Assembly: GCA_019114005.1 (NCBI GenBank) | Contig: DXGH01000002.1 | Location: forward strand, 1 to 42,576 | DNA length: 42,576 nucleotides | Origin: Candidatus Acetatifactor stercoripullorum | GTDB lineage: Bacteria; Bacillota; Clostridia; Lachnospirales; Lachnospiraceae | Direction: 5' to 3' | In this document: positions 19,601 through 27,057 of the stretch, piece after piece | Numbering within the stretch: position 1 is the first letter of the stretch | Layout: the number at the start of each line of letters is the position of its first letter | Notes under the pieces: generated by a model | The model's input: only the letters and a program-made list of their open reading frames with translations | The model's database searches: none | Told to the model about the DNA's origin: nothing | Made by a program: the position numbers and the translations under genes

Positions 19601-20770
19601 ATGGAAGTGTATTTGGACAATTCAGCTACGACCCGGGTTTTTCCCGAGGCAGCGGAGTTGATGAAACAAATTATGTGTGAAGATTACGGAAATCCCTCCA
19701 GCCTGCATATGAAAGGAATCCGGGCAGAGCAGTATGTCCGTTACGCAAAGGAAACCCTGGCCCGTATTCTGAAGGTAGATGAAAAGGAAATTATTTTCAC
19801 CTCTGGGGGAACGGAGTCTGACAATCTGGCGCTGATAGGATGCGCCTTAGCAAATAACAGAAGAGGAAGGCATCTGATTACAACCCAGATAGAACACCCG
19901 GCCATTCTGCAGACAATGCGTTATCTGGAGGAACAGGGATTCCGGGTGACCTATCTGCCGGTGGACGAAAGCGGCAGAATCCGTCTGGAGGATCTGCATC
20001 GGGCCATGTGTCCCGAAACCATACTGGTGTCTATCATGCACACCAACAATGAGATCGGTTCCCTGCAGCCAATTGAAGAGGCGGGGGCCATGATCAAGCG
20101 GATGAACCCGGAAACACTGTTTCATGTGGACGCGGTACAAGGCTTTGGAAAGGCTTCTATTTATCCCAAAAAGATGAAGATTGACCTGATGTCTGTCAGT
20201 GGACATAAGATTCACGGGCCCAAGGGAGTTGGAGTGCTGTATGCGGCGGACAAGGTGAGGATACAGCCCATTCTTCACGGAGGAGGGCAGCAGATGAATC
20301 TGCGGTCAGGGACGGAGAATGTTCCTGGAGCGGCGGGACTTGCAAAGGCTGCGGAAATGCTTTACAGTCGTCTGGACGAGGATGTAAGAAAGCTTTATCG
20401 GTGCAAGGAGCATTTTATCCAGGGAGTGAGAAAGCTGGATGGTGTGCATGTGAACGGTCTTTTACCGGGAGAACCTCTGGGAGCCGGGACGGCGCCGCAT
20501 ATTGTCAGTGTTTCCTTTGAGGGGGTAAGAAGCGAGGTGCTGCTTCATGCACTGGAGGAAAAGGAAATTTATGTTTCTGCCGGAAGCGCCTGCTCGGCCA
20601 GAAAACCTCAGCCGTCGGCTACGTTAAAGGCTGTGGGGGTAAAAAAGCCTCTGCTGGAGTCCACTGTGCGCTTCAGCTTTTCCGTATTCACCACTTTAGA
20701 AGAAATAGACTATACATTACAGACATTGTATGATAAAATTCCCATGTTGCGCAAATATACCCGCAGATAG
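19601..20770 (+). CDS. Cysteine desulfurase, NifS/IscS family
   Basis: This 389-residue PLP enzyme carries FTSGGTESDN, an IEHPAI segment, HVDAVQGFGK, the PLP lysine in SVSGHKIHGPKG, RSGTENVPG and the catalytic cysteine loop SAGSACSARK. It removes sulfur from cysteine as a protein persulfide. It is immediately followed (44 bases) by thiI, the arrangement in which the desulfurase supplies sulfur for 4-thiouridine in tRNA (NifZ-ThiI in B. subtilis). A supply role for Fe-S clusters or other thiolations is possible as well. Start ATG 19601 follows AGAGGAGAT. Confidence 0.93.
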   Translation: MEVYLDNSATTRVFPEAAELMKQIMCEDYGNPSSLHMKGIRAEQYVRYAKETLARILKVDEKEIIFTSGGTESDNLALIGCALANNRRGRHLITTQIEHPAILQTMRYLEEQGFRVTYLPVDESGRIRLEDLHRAMCPETILVSIMHTNNEIGSLQPIEEAGAMIKRMNPETLFHVDAVQGFGKASIYPKKMKIDLMSVSGHKIHGPKGVGVLYAADKVRIQPILHGGGQQMNLRSGTENVPGAAGLAKAAEMLYSRLDEDVRKLYRCKEHFIQGVRKLDGVHVNGLLPGEPLGAGTAPHIVSVSFEGVRSEVLLHALEEKEIYVSAGSACSARKPQPSATLKAVGVKKPLLESTVRFSFSVFTTLEEIDYTLQTLYDKIPMLRKYTRR

Positions 20771-20814
20771 GAATAAGCCTGCAGGCTTGGGAGAGTAAGA
20801 GAAAAGAGGTTGGC

Positions 20815-21993
20815 ATGTTTACTGCTTTTTTGATTAAATACGCTGAGATCGGCATAAAGGGAAAAAACCGTTTTTTGTTTGAGGACGCCCTGATTGGGCA
20901 GATAAAATATGCGGTAAAAAAATGTGAGGGTGAGTTTTTGATTCACAAGACACAGGGGCGCATTTATGTGGAGGCCCAGACGGAATTTGATTTTGAAGAG
21001 ACGGTTGGGCACCTGCGGCGGGTTTTCGGCATTTCGGGCATCTGTCCGGTGGTTTATGTGGAGGACCAGGGATTTGACAGGCTTTGTGAGACCATTATCC
21101 GGTATATTGGGGAGGTGTATCCCGAGCGCAGCAAAACCTTTAAGGTGCAGGCGAGACGGGCCAGAAAGAATTATCCTCTGGATTCCATGGAAATCAATGC
21201 CCGTATGGGAGAGGCCATTTTAGAGGCGTATCCGGAGATGAAGGTAGACGTACACAACCCTGATATTGTGTTGAACATTGAAGTGCGGGAAAAAATATAT
21301 ATTTATTCTGAAACCATTCCGGGACCGGGGGGAATGCCTGTGGGAACAGGAGGAAAGGCAATGCTGCTTTTGTCCGGCGGCATTGACTCCCCGGCAGCCG
21401 GTTATATGATCGCAAAGCGCGGCGTGAAGCTGGATGCGGTTTATTTTCACGCGCCGCCATATACCAGTGAGAGAGCCAAGCAGAAGGTGGTGGATCTGGC
21501 AAGACTTTTGGCCAGGTTTACGGGCCCTGTTTATCTTCATGTAATCAATTTTACGGATATCCAGCTCTATATTTATGAAAAGTGCCCCCATGAAGAGCTG
21601 ACCATAATCATGCGCCGCTATATGATGCGGATTGCGGAGCATATCGCCCAGGAGACGGGCTGCCTGGGGCTGATCACAGGCGAGAGTATCGGGCAGGTGG
21701 CTTCCCAGACCATGAGCTCTCTGATTGCCACAAACGAGGTGTGCCAGCTTCCGGTGTACAGGCCCCTGATCGGCTTTGACAAACAGGAGATTGTGGAGCT
21801 GTCCGAGAAAATCGGCACCTATGAAACCTCCATCCTGCCCTTTGAGGACTGCTGTACCATCTTTGTGGCCAAGCATCCGGTGACAAAGCCGAACCTGAAT
21901 GTGATCAGGCGGCATGAGCACAATCTGGACGAGCGGATAGAGGAGCTGGTGGATACGGCGTTAAAGACAAAGGAACTGATGATAGCGGAATAA
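20815..21993 (+). CDS. thiI: tRNA 4-thiouridine sulfurtransferase ThiI
   Basis: The 392-residue protein has an N-terminal ferredoxin-like/THUMP region (to about residue 165), then the PP-loop ATPase motif LLLSGGIDSPAAGYM, and GLITGESIGQVASQT further on. A CC pair near FEDCCTIF is present, but there is no C-terminal rhodanese domain, so it is the short Firmicute form that takes sulfur directly from a partner desulfurase. It adenylates U8 of tRNA and inserts sulfur. The stop codon TAA lies within the left 8-base direct repeat of the inverted-repeat element that follows. Confidence 0.97.
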   Translation: MFTAFLIKYAEIGIKGKNRFLFEDALIGQIKYAVKKCEGEFLIHKTQGRIYVEAQTEFDFEETVGHLRRVFGISGICPVVYVEDQGFDRLCETIIRYIGEVYPERSKTFKVQARRARKNYPLDSMEINARMGEAILEAYPEMKVDVHNPDIVLNIEVREKIYIYSETIPGPGGMPVGTGGKAMLLLSGGIDSPAAGYMIAKRGVKLDAVYFHAPPYTSERAKQKVVDLARLLARFTGPVYLHVINFTDIQLYIYEKCPHEELTIIMRRYMMRIAEHIAQETGCLGLITGESIGQVASQTMSSLIATNEVCQLPVYRPLIGFDKQEIVELSEKIGTYETSILPFEDCCTIFVAKHPVTKPNLNVIRRHEHNLDERIEELVDTALKTKELMIAE

Positions 21994-21995
21994 GA

Positions 21996-22160
21996 ATGAT
22001 GTCAGGGTCAAAAGGTTTCCTTGTCACAAATTGCGCTCAAACAAGCGGTTTTTTTCTCACAACGCAACTTTGCCGATTCCAGGAGCAACTAAGACTCCTG
22101 CAGATGACAAACAATTCTGAGAATTTGTGACTGAACCCCCTTTTGATCTCAACATCATAA
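21996..22160. mobile_element. MITE-like inverted-repeat element with 8-base direct repeats
   Basis: The non-coding stretch after thiI is bounded by GAATAAGA at 21988-21995 and again at 22161-22168. Its ends are imperfect inverted repeats. ATGATGT (21996-22002), TCAAAAGG (22008-22015) and GTCACAAATT (22023-22032) on the left reappear inverted, in mirrored order and with equal spacing, at 22152-22158, 22139-22146 and 22122-22131. An inner palindrome CAGGAG/CTCCTG lies at 22080-22100. No protein is encoded. Size, terminal repeats and flanking duplication fit a miniature inverted-repeat transposable element; a structured RNA is the alternative. The right repeat ends two bases short of the direct repeat. 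Confidence 0.6.
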
Positions 22161-22174
22161 GAATAAGAGGGTCG

Positions 22175-22216
22175 AAAAAAGAATGTCTCAAAGCGATTGC
22201 GCTCTTTGAGACATTC
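22175..22216 (-). terminator. Intrinsic terminator of the HPr-like gene (possibly bidirectional)
   Basis: A perfect 13-base stem (22181-22193 with 22204-22216) is followed on the minus strand by six T. It ends the minus-strand HPr-like transcript. On the plus strand only a short T-run follows the stem, so weak termination of thiI transcripts is possible. Confidence 0.85.
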
Positions 22217-22250
22217 CATTTTGCCGTAAGTATTCTGTGTTACAGATCAA

Positions 22251-22481
22251 TTAAACCATGTAAGGCTTCAGGCACTCAAGCACTTCATCGACGCCGCCCT
22301 CTGCATGGATATTCAAGTCGATGGGCTTGGATAAATCCAGGCTGAAGATGCCCATGATGGATTTTGCGTCAATTACGTATCTTCCGGACACTAAATCGAA
22401 ATCATAGTCAAACTTGGTAATATCATTTACGAAAGACTTTACTTTGTCGATGGAATTTAAAGAAATCTGAACTGTTTTCAT
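22251..22481 (-). CDS. HPr-family protein lacking the active-site histidine (Crh-like)
   Basis: This 76-residue protein has the HPr fold signature in its second half: KSIMGIFSL with the regulatory serine (Ser41, equivalent to Ser46), then LNIHAEG and the C-terminal helix. The N-terminal loop that should hold the phosphorylated histidine (xHARPA) is shortened and replaced by SIDKVKSF, so no His15 equivalent exists. It cannot act as a PTS phosphocarrier in the normal way. By analogy with B. subtilis Crh, which also lost His15 but keeps Ser46, it may be a target of HPr kinase in catabolite control; that is inference. ATG 22481 follows AAGGAGG at eight bases. It has its own promoter and terminator. 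Confidence 0.82.
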   Translation of the reverse strand: MKTVQISLNSIDKVKSFVNDITKFDYDFDLVSGRYVIDAKSIMGIFSLDLSKPIDLNIHAEGGVDEVLECLKPYMV

Positions 22482-22521
22482 TTTGGTTACCTCCTTAATG
22501 TGTGACATACCTTCTGACTAC

Positions 22522-22550
22522 ATATTAACGGCTGGACAGATAAAAGTCAA
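22522..22550 (-). promoter_or_regulatory. Sigma-A promoter of the HPr-like gene
   Basis: On the minus strand TTGACT (22550-22545) and TAATAT (22527-22522) are spaced by exactly 17 bases. Transcription would start near 22515, about 35 bases before the start codon. It lies back to back with mtaB, whose own promoter I could not identify. Confidence 0.8.
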
Positions 22551-22583
22551 GGAGAAAACAGTACAAAAAAAGTGAGGAATACT

Positions 22584-23972
22584 ATGAAAAATGTAGCATT
22601 GCATAACCTTGGCTGCAAAGTGAATTCCTATGAAATGGAAGTAATGCGGCAAATGTTACAAGAAAAGGGTTACAATATTGTACCATTTGATCAGGCTGCG
22701 GACATTTATATCATAAATACCTGTACAGTAACCAATATTGCCGACCGGAAGAGCAGACAGATGCTGCACCGGGCCAAGCAGAAGAACCCTCATGCCATTG
22801 TGGTGGCTGTGGGCTGTTATGTGCAGACCGGAGGAGAAAAGATTGAAATGGACCACAGCATAGACCTGGCTGTTGGCAATAACCGCAAAAAGGATATCGT
22901 AGACATTCTGGAGGCATATCTTGCAGAGAAGGAAAGGGACAAGACGCTGCATGACACTACTGTCATAGATATCAATCACACCCATGAGTACGAAGAAATG
23001 ACCCTGCGCCGGACGGCGGAGCATACCCGGGCCTATATTAAGATTCAGGACGGCTGTAATCAATTCTGCTCCTATTGTGTCATCCCTTTTGCCAGAGGAA
23101 GAGTCAGAAGCCGGAGGGAAGAGGATATTTTAGAGGAGGTGCGCGGTCTTTCGGCCTGCGGATACAAGGAGGTTGTGCTCACCGGCATCCACATCAGCTC
23201 CTACGGCATCGATTTTCAGGAAAAAACGGCTCAGAAAAAAGCGGCGGACTACAACGGAAGCAGCAGGCTGATTGACCTGGTGGAGCAGGTTCACCAGGTG
23301 GAGGGAATTGAACGGGTGCGTCTGGGTTCCCTGGAGCCGCGGATTGTGACGCAGGAAGCGGCCCGCAGGCTGGCCGCGCTGCCGAAGCTGTGCCCACATT
23401 TTCATCTGTCCCTGCAAAGCGGCTGTGACGCCACCCTGAAGCGAATGAACAGACATTATACCACCCGGGAATACGCAGAAAGCGTGGAGGCGCTGCGGAG
23501 GGCTTTTGACCATCCGGCCATCACCACGGACGTGATTGTGGGCTTCCCCGGGGAGACGGAGGAGGAATTTCTGACGACCAGGGCTTTTTTGGAGCGGATT
23601 GGATTTTATGAGATGCACATATTTAAGTATTCCCAAAGGGCCGGCACCCGGGCGGCGGATATGCCGGATCAGGTGCCGCCTCAGATTATGACTGCACGAA
23701 GCAATGGGCTGCTTGCTTTGGAGAAACAGCAGTCAAGGGCCTTCCGCAGCCGTCTGCTCGGCAGGCAGACCCAGGTTTTGTTTGAGGAGACAAGAAAAAT
23801 AGAGGGAAGCCTGTACCGCATTGGTCATACCGGGGATTATGTAAAGATAGCGGTGCCCCTTGAGACCGAGGATGCGGCTCCCCTGCCAAATACCTTGTGC
23901 ACAGTCCAGCCCAAGGGGTTTCTTACGGATGAGATTCTAAGGAGTGAAATTCTAAGGAGTGAAACTCTATAG
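22584..23972 (+). CDS. mtaB: tRNA (t6A37) methylthiotransferase MtaB
   Basis: This 462-residue radical-SAM enzyme shows the N-terminal methylthiotransferase domain with cysteines in NLGCKVNSYE, NTCTVTNIADRKSRQ and VGCYVQ. The radical-SAM cluster motif is CNQFCSYCVIPFARG, followed by the GFPGETEEEF region and a C-terminal TRAM domain. The HNLGCKVN...NTCTVTN form points to MtaB, which makes ms2t6A37 in tRNA, rather than MiaB or RimO. ATG 22584 follows GTGAGG. The last residues (EILRS EILRS ETL) are encoded by a 15-base tandem repeat, so the C-terminus seems to have been extended or replaced by repeat expansion. Confidence 0.93.
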   Translation: MKNVALHNLGCKVNSYEMEVMRQMLQEKGYNIVPFDQAADIYIINTCTVTNIADRKSRQMLHRAKQKNPHAIVVAVGCYVQTGGEKIEMDHSIDLAVGNNRKKDIVDILEAYLAEKERDKTLHDTTVIDINHTHEYEEMTLRRTAEHTRAYIKIQDGCNQFCSYCVIPFARGRVRSRREEDILEEVRGLSACGYKEVVLTGIHISSYGIDFQEKTAQKKAADYNGSSRLIDLVEQVHQVEGIERVRLGSLEPRIVTQEAARRLAALPKLCPHFHLSLQSGCDATLKRMNRHYTTREYAESVEALRRAFDHPAITTDVIVGFPGETEEEFLTTRAFLERIGFYEMHIFKYSQRAGTRAADMPDQVPPQIMTARSNGLLALEKQQSRAFRSRLLGRQTQVLFEETRKIEGSLYRIGHTGDYVKIAVPLETEDAAPLPNTLCTVQPKGFLTDEILRSEILRSETL

Positions 23973-24002
23973 AATGAAATTCTAAGGAGTGAAACTCTAT
24001 GG
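23931..24002 (+). repeat. 15-base tandem repeat at the 3' end of mtaB
   Basis: About 4.8 tandem units of 15 bases, consensus GAAATTCTAAGGAGT, start at 23931, 23946, 23961, 23976 and 23991. Units 3 and 5 are variants with ACTCTAT in the middle. The first copies code for the last residues of MtaB, the stop lies at the end of unit 3, and the rest is untranslated. Most units contain AAGGAGT, a Shine-Dalgarno-like string. Confidence 0.9.
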
Positions 24003-24014
24003 TAAAAGAAACCG

Positions 24015-24043
24015 TTGAATTTTGCCGGTAAATGAGGTAAGAT
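24015..24043 (+). promoter_or_regulatory. Probable sigma-A promoter for ireB-ruvX-DUF1292
   Basis: TTGAAT (24015-24020) and TAAGAT (24038-24043) are 17 bases apart. A perfect 8-base inverted repeat, TGAATTTT (24016-24023) and AAAATTCA (24044-24051), brackets the promoter core and could be an operator. Confidence 0.55.
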
Positions 24044-24085
24044 AAAATTCAGTAGAGAATCGGCACAAGAGGAATGAGGAGATCT

Positions 24086-24349
24086 ATGCAGGACTTGGGA
24101 AATACGCAATACTTCAAGGTGGAGACAGAGCCTGAGACCGGAGTGAAGGTGGTGCTGGCTACCGTCTATGAGGCATTGACAGAGAAAGGCTACAATCCGG
24201 TAAACCAGATTGTGGGATATATTATGAGCGGCGACCCCACTTATATTACCAGCCATAAGAATGCCAGAAGCCTGATTATGAAGGTGGAGCGGGACGAGCT
24301 GGTGGAGGAGATTTTAACGCAGTATATCCGCAACAATAATTGGAAATAG
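24086..24349 (+). CDS. ireB: IreB family regulatory phosphoprotein
   Basis: This 87-residue protein matches the IreB (formerly DUF965, YrzL) family across its length, with [41 protein letters not shown] cut into two recognisable halves around YNPVNQ, and the end REL-type helix [12 protein letters not shown]. In Enterococcus faecalis IreB is phosphorylated on threonines by the PASTA kinase IreK and affects cell-wall stress tolerance. ATG 24086 was chosen for the GAGGAG site; an upstream in-frame ATG (24074) is closer to the promoter but lacks a site. Followed directly by ruvX and DUF1292, as yrzL-yrrK-yrzB in B. subtilis. Confidence 0.92.
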   Translation: MQDLGNTQYFKVETEPETGVKVVLATVYEALTEKGYNPVNQIVGYIMSGDPTYITSHKNARSLIMKVERDELVEEILTQYIRNNNWK

Positions 24350-24360
24350 GAGGCTCCCCC

Positions 24361-24816
24361 ATGCGTATAATGGGATTGGATTTCGGCTCGAAAACAGTAG
24401 GCGTGGCTGTCAGCGACAGCCTGCTTTTGACTGCCCAGGGACTGGAAATTATCCGCCGTAAGGAGGAAAATAAGCTGCGCCAGACGCTGGCACGGATTGA
24501 AGCGCTGATTGTGGAGTATGAGGTGGAGGAAATTGTGCTGGGGCTTCCCAGAAATATGAATGCCACCGAAGGGCCCAGAGTGCAGCTGACCAAAGAGTTT
24601 CAGGAAAAATTAGAAAGAAGAACAGGGCTGCCTGTGGTACTGTGGGACGAGCGTCTTACCACAGTTGCAGCGGATAAGGCAATGATGGAAGCGGGTATTC
24701 GAAGAGAAAACCGCAGGGAGCATGTGGACAAAATTGCAGCGGCGTTGATTCTCCAGGGCTATCTGGACAATAGAAATCTGGAAAAGGGCGCTGCTTGTGA
24801 GAGTGGGCAGGAATAA
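24361..24816 (+). CDS. ruvX: Holliday junction resolvase-like protein RuvX/YqgF
   Basis: This 151-residue RNase H-like protein has the first catalytic motif [15 protein letters not shown], the [12 protein letters not shown] segment, and the C-terminal [13 protein letters not shown] and [15 protein letters not shown] motifs with the further acidic residues. The family is thought to act on Holliday junctions or in processing of pre-16S rRNA. ATG 24361 follows AGGAGG. It sits 11 bases after ireB and 2 bases before the DUF1292 gene, so all three are one operon. Confidence 0.93.
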   Translation: MRIMGLDFGSKTVGVAVSDSLLLTAQGLEIIRRKEENKLRQTLARIEALIVEYEVEEIVLGLPRNMNATEGPRVQLTKEFQEKLERRTGLPVVLWDERLTTVAADKAMMEAGIRRENRREHVDKIAAALILQGYLDNRNLEKGAACESGQE

Positions 24817-24818
24817 AA

Positions 24819-25088
24819 ATGGCGAAACTGGAAAAAATTACTTTTAATCCGGATGGGGAGGACCCCGTTGATTTTTTTGTTTTGGAGCAGACCAGAATTG
24901 GAGGGATTAACTATATTCTGGTGACGGATTTTGAAGAGGGAGACGGAGAGGCTTTGATCCTGAAGGACTTGTCAAAGGATGGCGAGGAGGAAAGCCTTTA
25001 TGCGATTGTCTCCGATGATGAGGAGCTGAAAGCGGTATCCGGCGTTTTTGAGAATATGCTGGATGACGTGGAATTTGTGCAGGACTGA
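24819..25088 (+). CDS. DUF1292 family protein (YrzB-like)
   Basis: This acidic protein of 89 residues matches DUF1292, with FNPDGEDPVDFFVLEQT, INYILVTD and a strongly acidic end. The family has no defined biochemical role but is consistently encoded after ireB and ruvX in Firmicutes. It starts two bases after the ruvX stop with an AGGA site inside the ruvX tail. Confidence 0.85.
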   Translation: MAKLEKITFNPDGEDPVDFFVLEQTRIGGINYILVTDFEEGDGEALILKDLSKDGEEESLYAIVSDDEELKAVSGVFENMLDDVEFVQD

Positions 25089-25115
25089 TTTTGGAAATTG
25101 TTTATTGTGCGTAAA

Positions 25116-25149
25116 AGCGGAGCGTCCGGGAGAGGACGGTCTGCTGTTT
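25116..25149 (+). terminator. Possible weak terminator after the DUF1292 gene
   Basis: AGCGGA-G-CGTCC (25116-25127) pairs with GGACG-G-TCTGCT (25134-25145) around a six-base loop, with one G-G mismatch and a single G-U pair, followed by GTTTAT. The U-run is short, so termination may be partial. Confidence 0.45.
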
Positions 25150-25156
25150 ATAGAAT

Positions 25157-25321
25157 CATGCGACAGCTCCGGAATCTGACTGGCGGAGTGGAATGAGAGG
25201 AATGTTTTGACAGAGGCGTCGGCTGCCGTGAGACAGGGAGCGATTGAGACGAAGCAACAGCGCCGCTGTTATTAGAGTATGCCTTTTCGCTTCCAGCGTC
25301 CGCCACAGAACCGGAGCGCCG
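25157..25321. mobile_element. Inverted-repeat element (MITE-like or structured leader) upstream of the RNase J gene
   Basis: The 256-base gap before the RNase J gene holds a long imperfect palindrome flanked exactly by TATAGAAT at 25149-25156 and 25322-25329. Pairing runs inward as GCTCCGG/CCGGAGC (25166-25172, 25311-25317), TCTG/CAGA (25175-25178, 25306-25309), TGGCGGA/TCCGCCA (25181-25187, 25299-25305), TGGAA/TTCCA (25189-25193, 25291-25295) and GAGAGG with CCTTTTC. A separate small hairpin AACAGC/GCTGTT is at 25256-25270. No convincing protein is encoded. An inserted miniature element with target duplication is one reading; a structured 5' leader RNA is the other. The right repeat abuts the ribosome site of the RNase J gene. 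Confidence 0.55.
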
Positions 25322-25344
25322 TATAGAATATGGAGGAAATTTGA

Positions 25345-27021
25345 TTGAAGAAGAAAAAAGAGAATAATTCTGTCTCCGGGCTGAAAATCATCCCTTTGGG
25401 AGGTCTGGAGCAAATTGGCATGAACATTACTGCCTTTGAATATGAGGACAGTATTGTTGTGGTGGACTGCGGCCTTTCTTTTCCGGCAGACGATATGCTG
25501 GGAATTGATCTGGTGATTCCGGATGTAACCTATCTGAAGGACAACGTTGACAAGGTCAAGGGCTTTGTGATCACCCACGGACACGAGGATCACATCGGGG
25601 CTCTTCCCTATGTTCTGCGGGAGCTGAATGTTCCTGTATATGCCACCAGGCTCACTATGGGCATCATTGAAAACAAGCTGACGGAGCACAATCTGCTTCG
25701 CAGCACCAAACGCAAGGTGGTAAAATTCGGGCAATCCATCAATCTGGGAAAATTCCGCATTGAATTTATCAAGACCAACCACAGCATTGTGGACGCGGCA
25801 GCCCTGGCGATCTATTCTCCGGCAGGCGTGGTAGTGCACACCGGGGACTTTAAGGTGGATTATACGCCGGTGTTTGGCGACGCTATTGACCTGCAGCGTT
25901 TTGCAGAGCTGGGGAAAAAGGGTGTGCTGGCGCTGATGTGCGACTCCACAAACGCAGAACGTCCGGGCTTTACGCCGTCGGAGAAAACGGTGGGCAGAAC
26001 CTTTGACACCCTGTTTGAGGAGCATAAGAACACAAGAATTTTTGTGGCGACCTTTGCCTCCAATGTGGATCGTGTGCAGCAGATCATCAATACGGCGTAC
26101 AAATTCGGCAGAAAGGTAGCTGTGGAGGGCCGGAGCATGGTGAATATCATAGACACGGCCATGAAGCTGGAGTGCATCAGCATACCGGATAATACGCTGG
26201 TGGACATTGACCAGATGAAGAATTATCCCAGTGAAAAGCAGGTGATTATCACTACCGGAAGCCAGGGGGAGAGCATGGCGGCCCTGAGCCGCATGGCCAA
26301 CAATATGCACCGCAAGATCACCATCGGTGCGGGGGATACGGTGATTTTCTCCTCCAACCCCATACCGGGAAACGAAAAGTCTGTTACGAAGATCATAAAC
26401 GAGCTGCTGCGCAAGGGGGCTGATGTTATTTTCCAGGACGCCCATGTGTCGGGACATGCCTGTCAGGAGGAGATCAAGCTGATTTATACCCTGATTCGTC
26501 CCAAATACGCAATCCCCGTACACGGTGAGTACAAGCATCTTACTGCCCAGGCCAAAATTGCGGCAAGCCTTGGCATAGAGAAGGATCACATTTTCATCCT
26601 CTCATCCGGGGATGTGCTCGAGTTGACGAAAGAGCAGGCTAAGGTAACGGGCAAGGTTCCTGTGGGAGCTATTTTGGTGGACGGTCTGGGCGTAGGCGAT
26701 GTGGGGAATGTGGTGCTTCGGGACCGTCAGCATCTTGCAGAGGACGGCATTATGATTGTGGTTATGAGCCTTGATAAGGTAAGTGGTCTTTTGGCGGCCG
26801 GGCCGGATATCGTATCCAGAGGGTTTGTGTATGTGAAGGAATCCGATGAACTGATTGAGGAAGCCCGTCATACGGTGGACGAAGCCATCCAGAGCTGTCT
26901 TGACAAGGGCATTACAGACTGGGGCAAATTGAAATCCACAACCAAGGATGTGCTGGGGGATTATGTGTGGAAAAAGACGAAGAGACGTCCCATGATACTG
27001 CCTATTATCATGGAAGTATGA
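25345..27021 (+). CDS. rnj: Ribonuclease J
   Basis: The 558-residue protein has the metallo-beta-lactamase/beta-CASP layout of RNase J: PLGGLEQIGMN at the start, the zinc motif THGHEDHIGALPYVL, HTGDFKVD, a CDSTNAERPGFTPSE segment, GSQGE, HVSGHACQEE and the PVHGEYKHL motif, then a C-terminal domain. It performs 5'-3' exonucleolytic and endonucleolytic RNA decay. The start is TTG 25345: GGAGG lies eight bases upstream and no in-frame ATG is nearby, so weak initiation may limit its level. A ylbF-type gene, whose family modulates RNase Y in B. subtilis, follows after 36 bases. Confidence 0.95.
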   Translation: MKKKKENNSVSGLKIIPLGGLEQIGMNITAFEYEDSIVVVDCGLSFPADDMLGIDLVIPDVTYLKDNVDKVKGFVITHGHEDHIGALPYVLRELNVPVYATRLTMGIIENKLTEHNLLRSTKRKVVKFGQSINLGKFRIEFIKTNHSIVDAAALAIYSPAGVVVHTGDFKVDYTPVFGDAIDLQRFAELGKKGVLALMCDSTNAERPGFTPSEKTVGRTFDTLFEEHKNTRIFVATFASNVDRVQQIINTAYKFGRKVAVEGRSMVNIIDTAMKLECISIPDNTLVDIDQMKNYPSEKQVIITTGSQGESMAALSRMANNMHRKITIGAGDTVIFSSNPIPGNEKSVTKIINELLRKGADVIFQDAHVSGHACQEEIKLIYTLIRPKYAIPVHGEYKHLTAQAKIAASLGIEKDHIFILSSGDVLELTKEQAKVTGKVPVGAILVDGLGVGDVGNVVLRDRQHLAEDGIMIVVMSLDKVSGLLAAGPDIVSRGFVYVKESDELIEEARHTVDEAIQSCLDKGITDWGKLKSTTKDVLGDYVWKKTKRRPMILPIIMEV

Positions 27022-27057
27022 AAAAGGTTTGCAAATTAGCTGGAGTAAGAGTACAAT

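Noticed and set aside
23931..24002. CRISPR array
   Set aside because: The repeats are 15 bases, directly adjacent and without spacers, so this is a simple tandem repeat; no CRISPR array or cas gene was seen anywhere in the window.
25157..25321. 6S RNA before the RNase J gene
   Set aside because: The rod-like fold was suggestive, but no clear promoter lies at the left end and the exact flanking 8-base repeats favour an inserted element; this is not settled.
25089..25344. Remnant of a Fur-family gene between the DUF1292 and RNase J genes
   Set aside because: A Fur gene is common at this place in related bacteria, but no Fur motif (His-rich metal site or CxxC) appears in any frame.
25156..26589. 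A 477-codon open frame on the minus strand opposite the RNase J gene
   Set aside because: It is antisense to a clear RNase J gene, has no ribosome site or recognisable domain, and its openness follows from the codon pattern of rnj.
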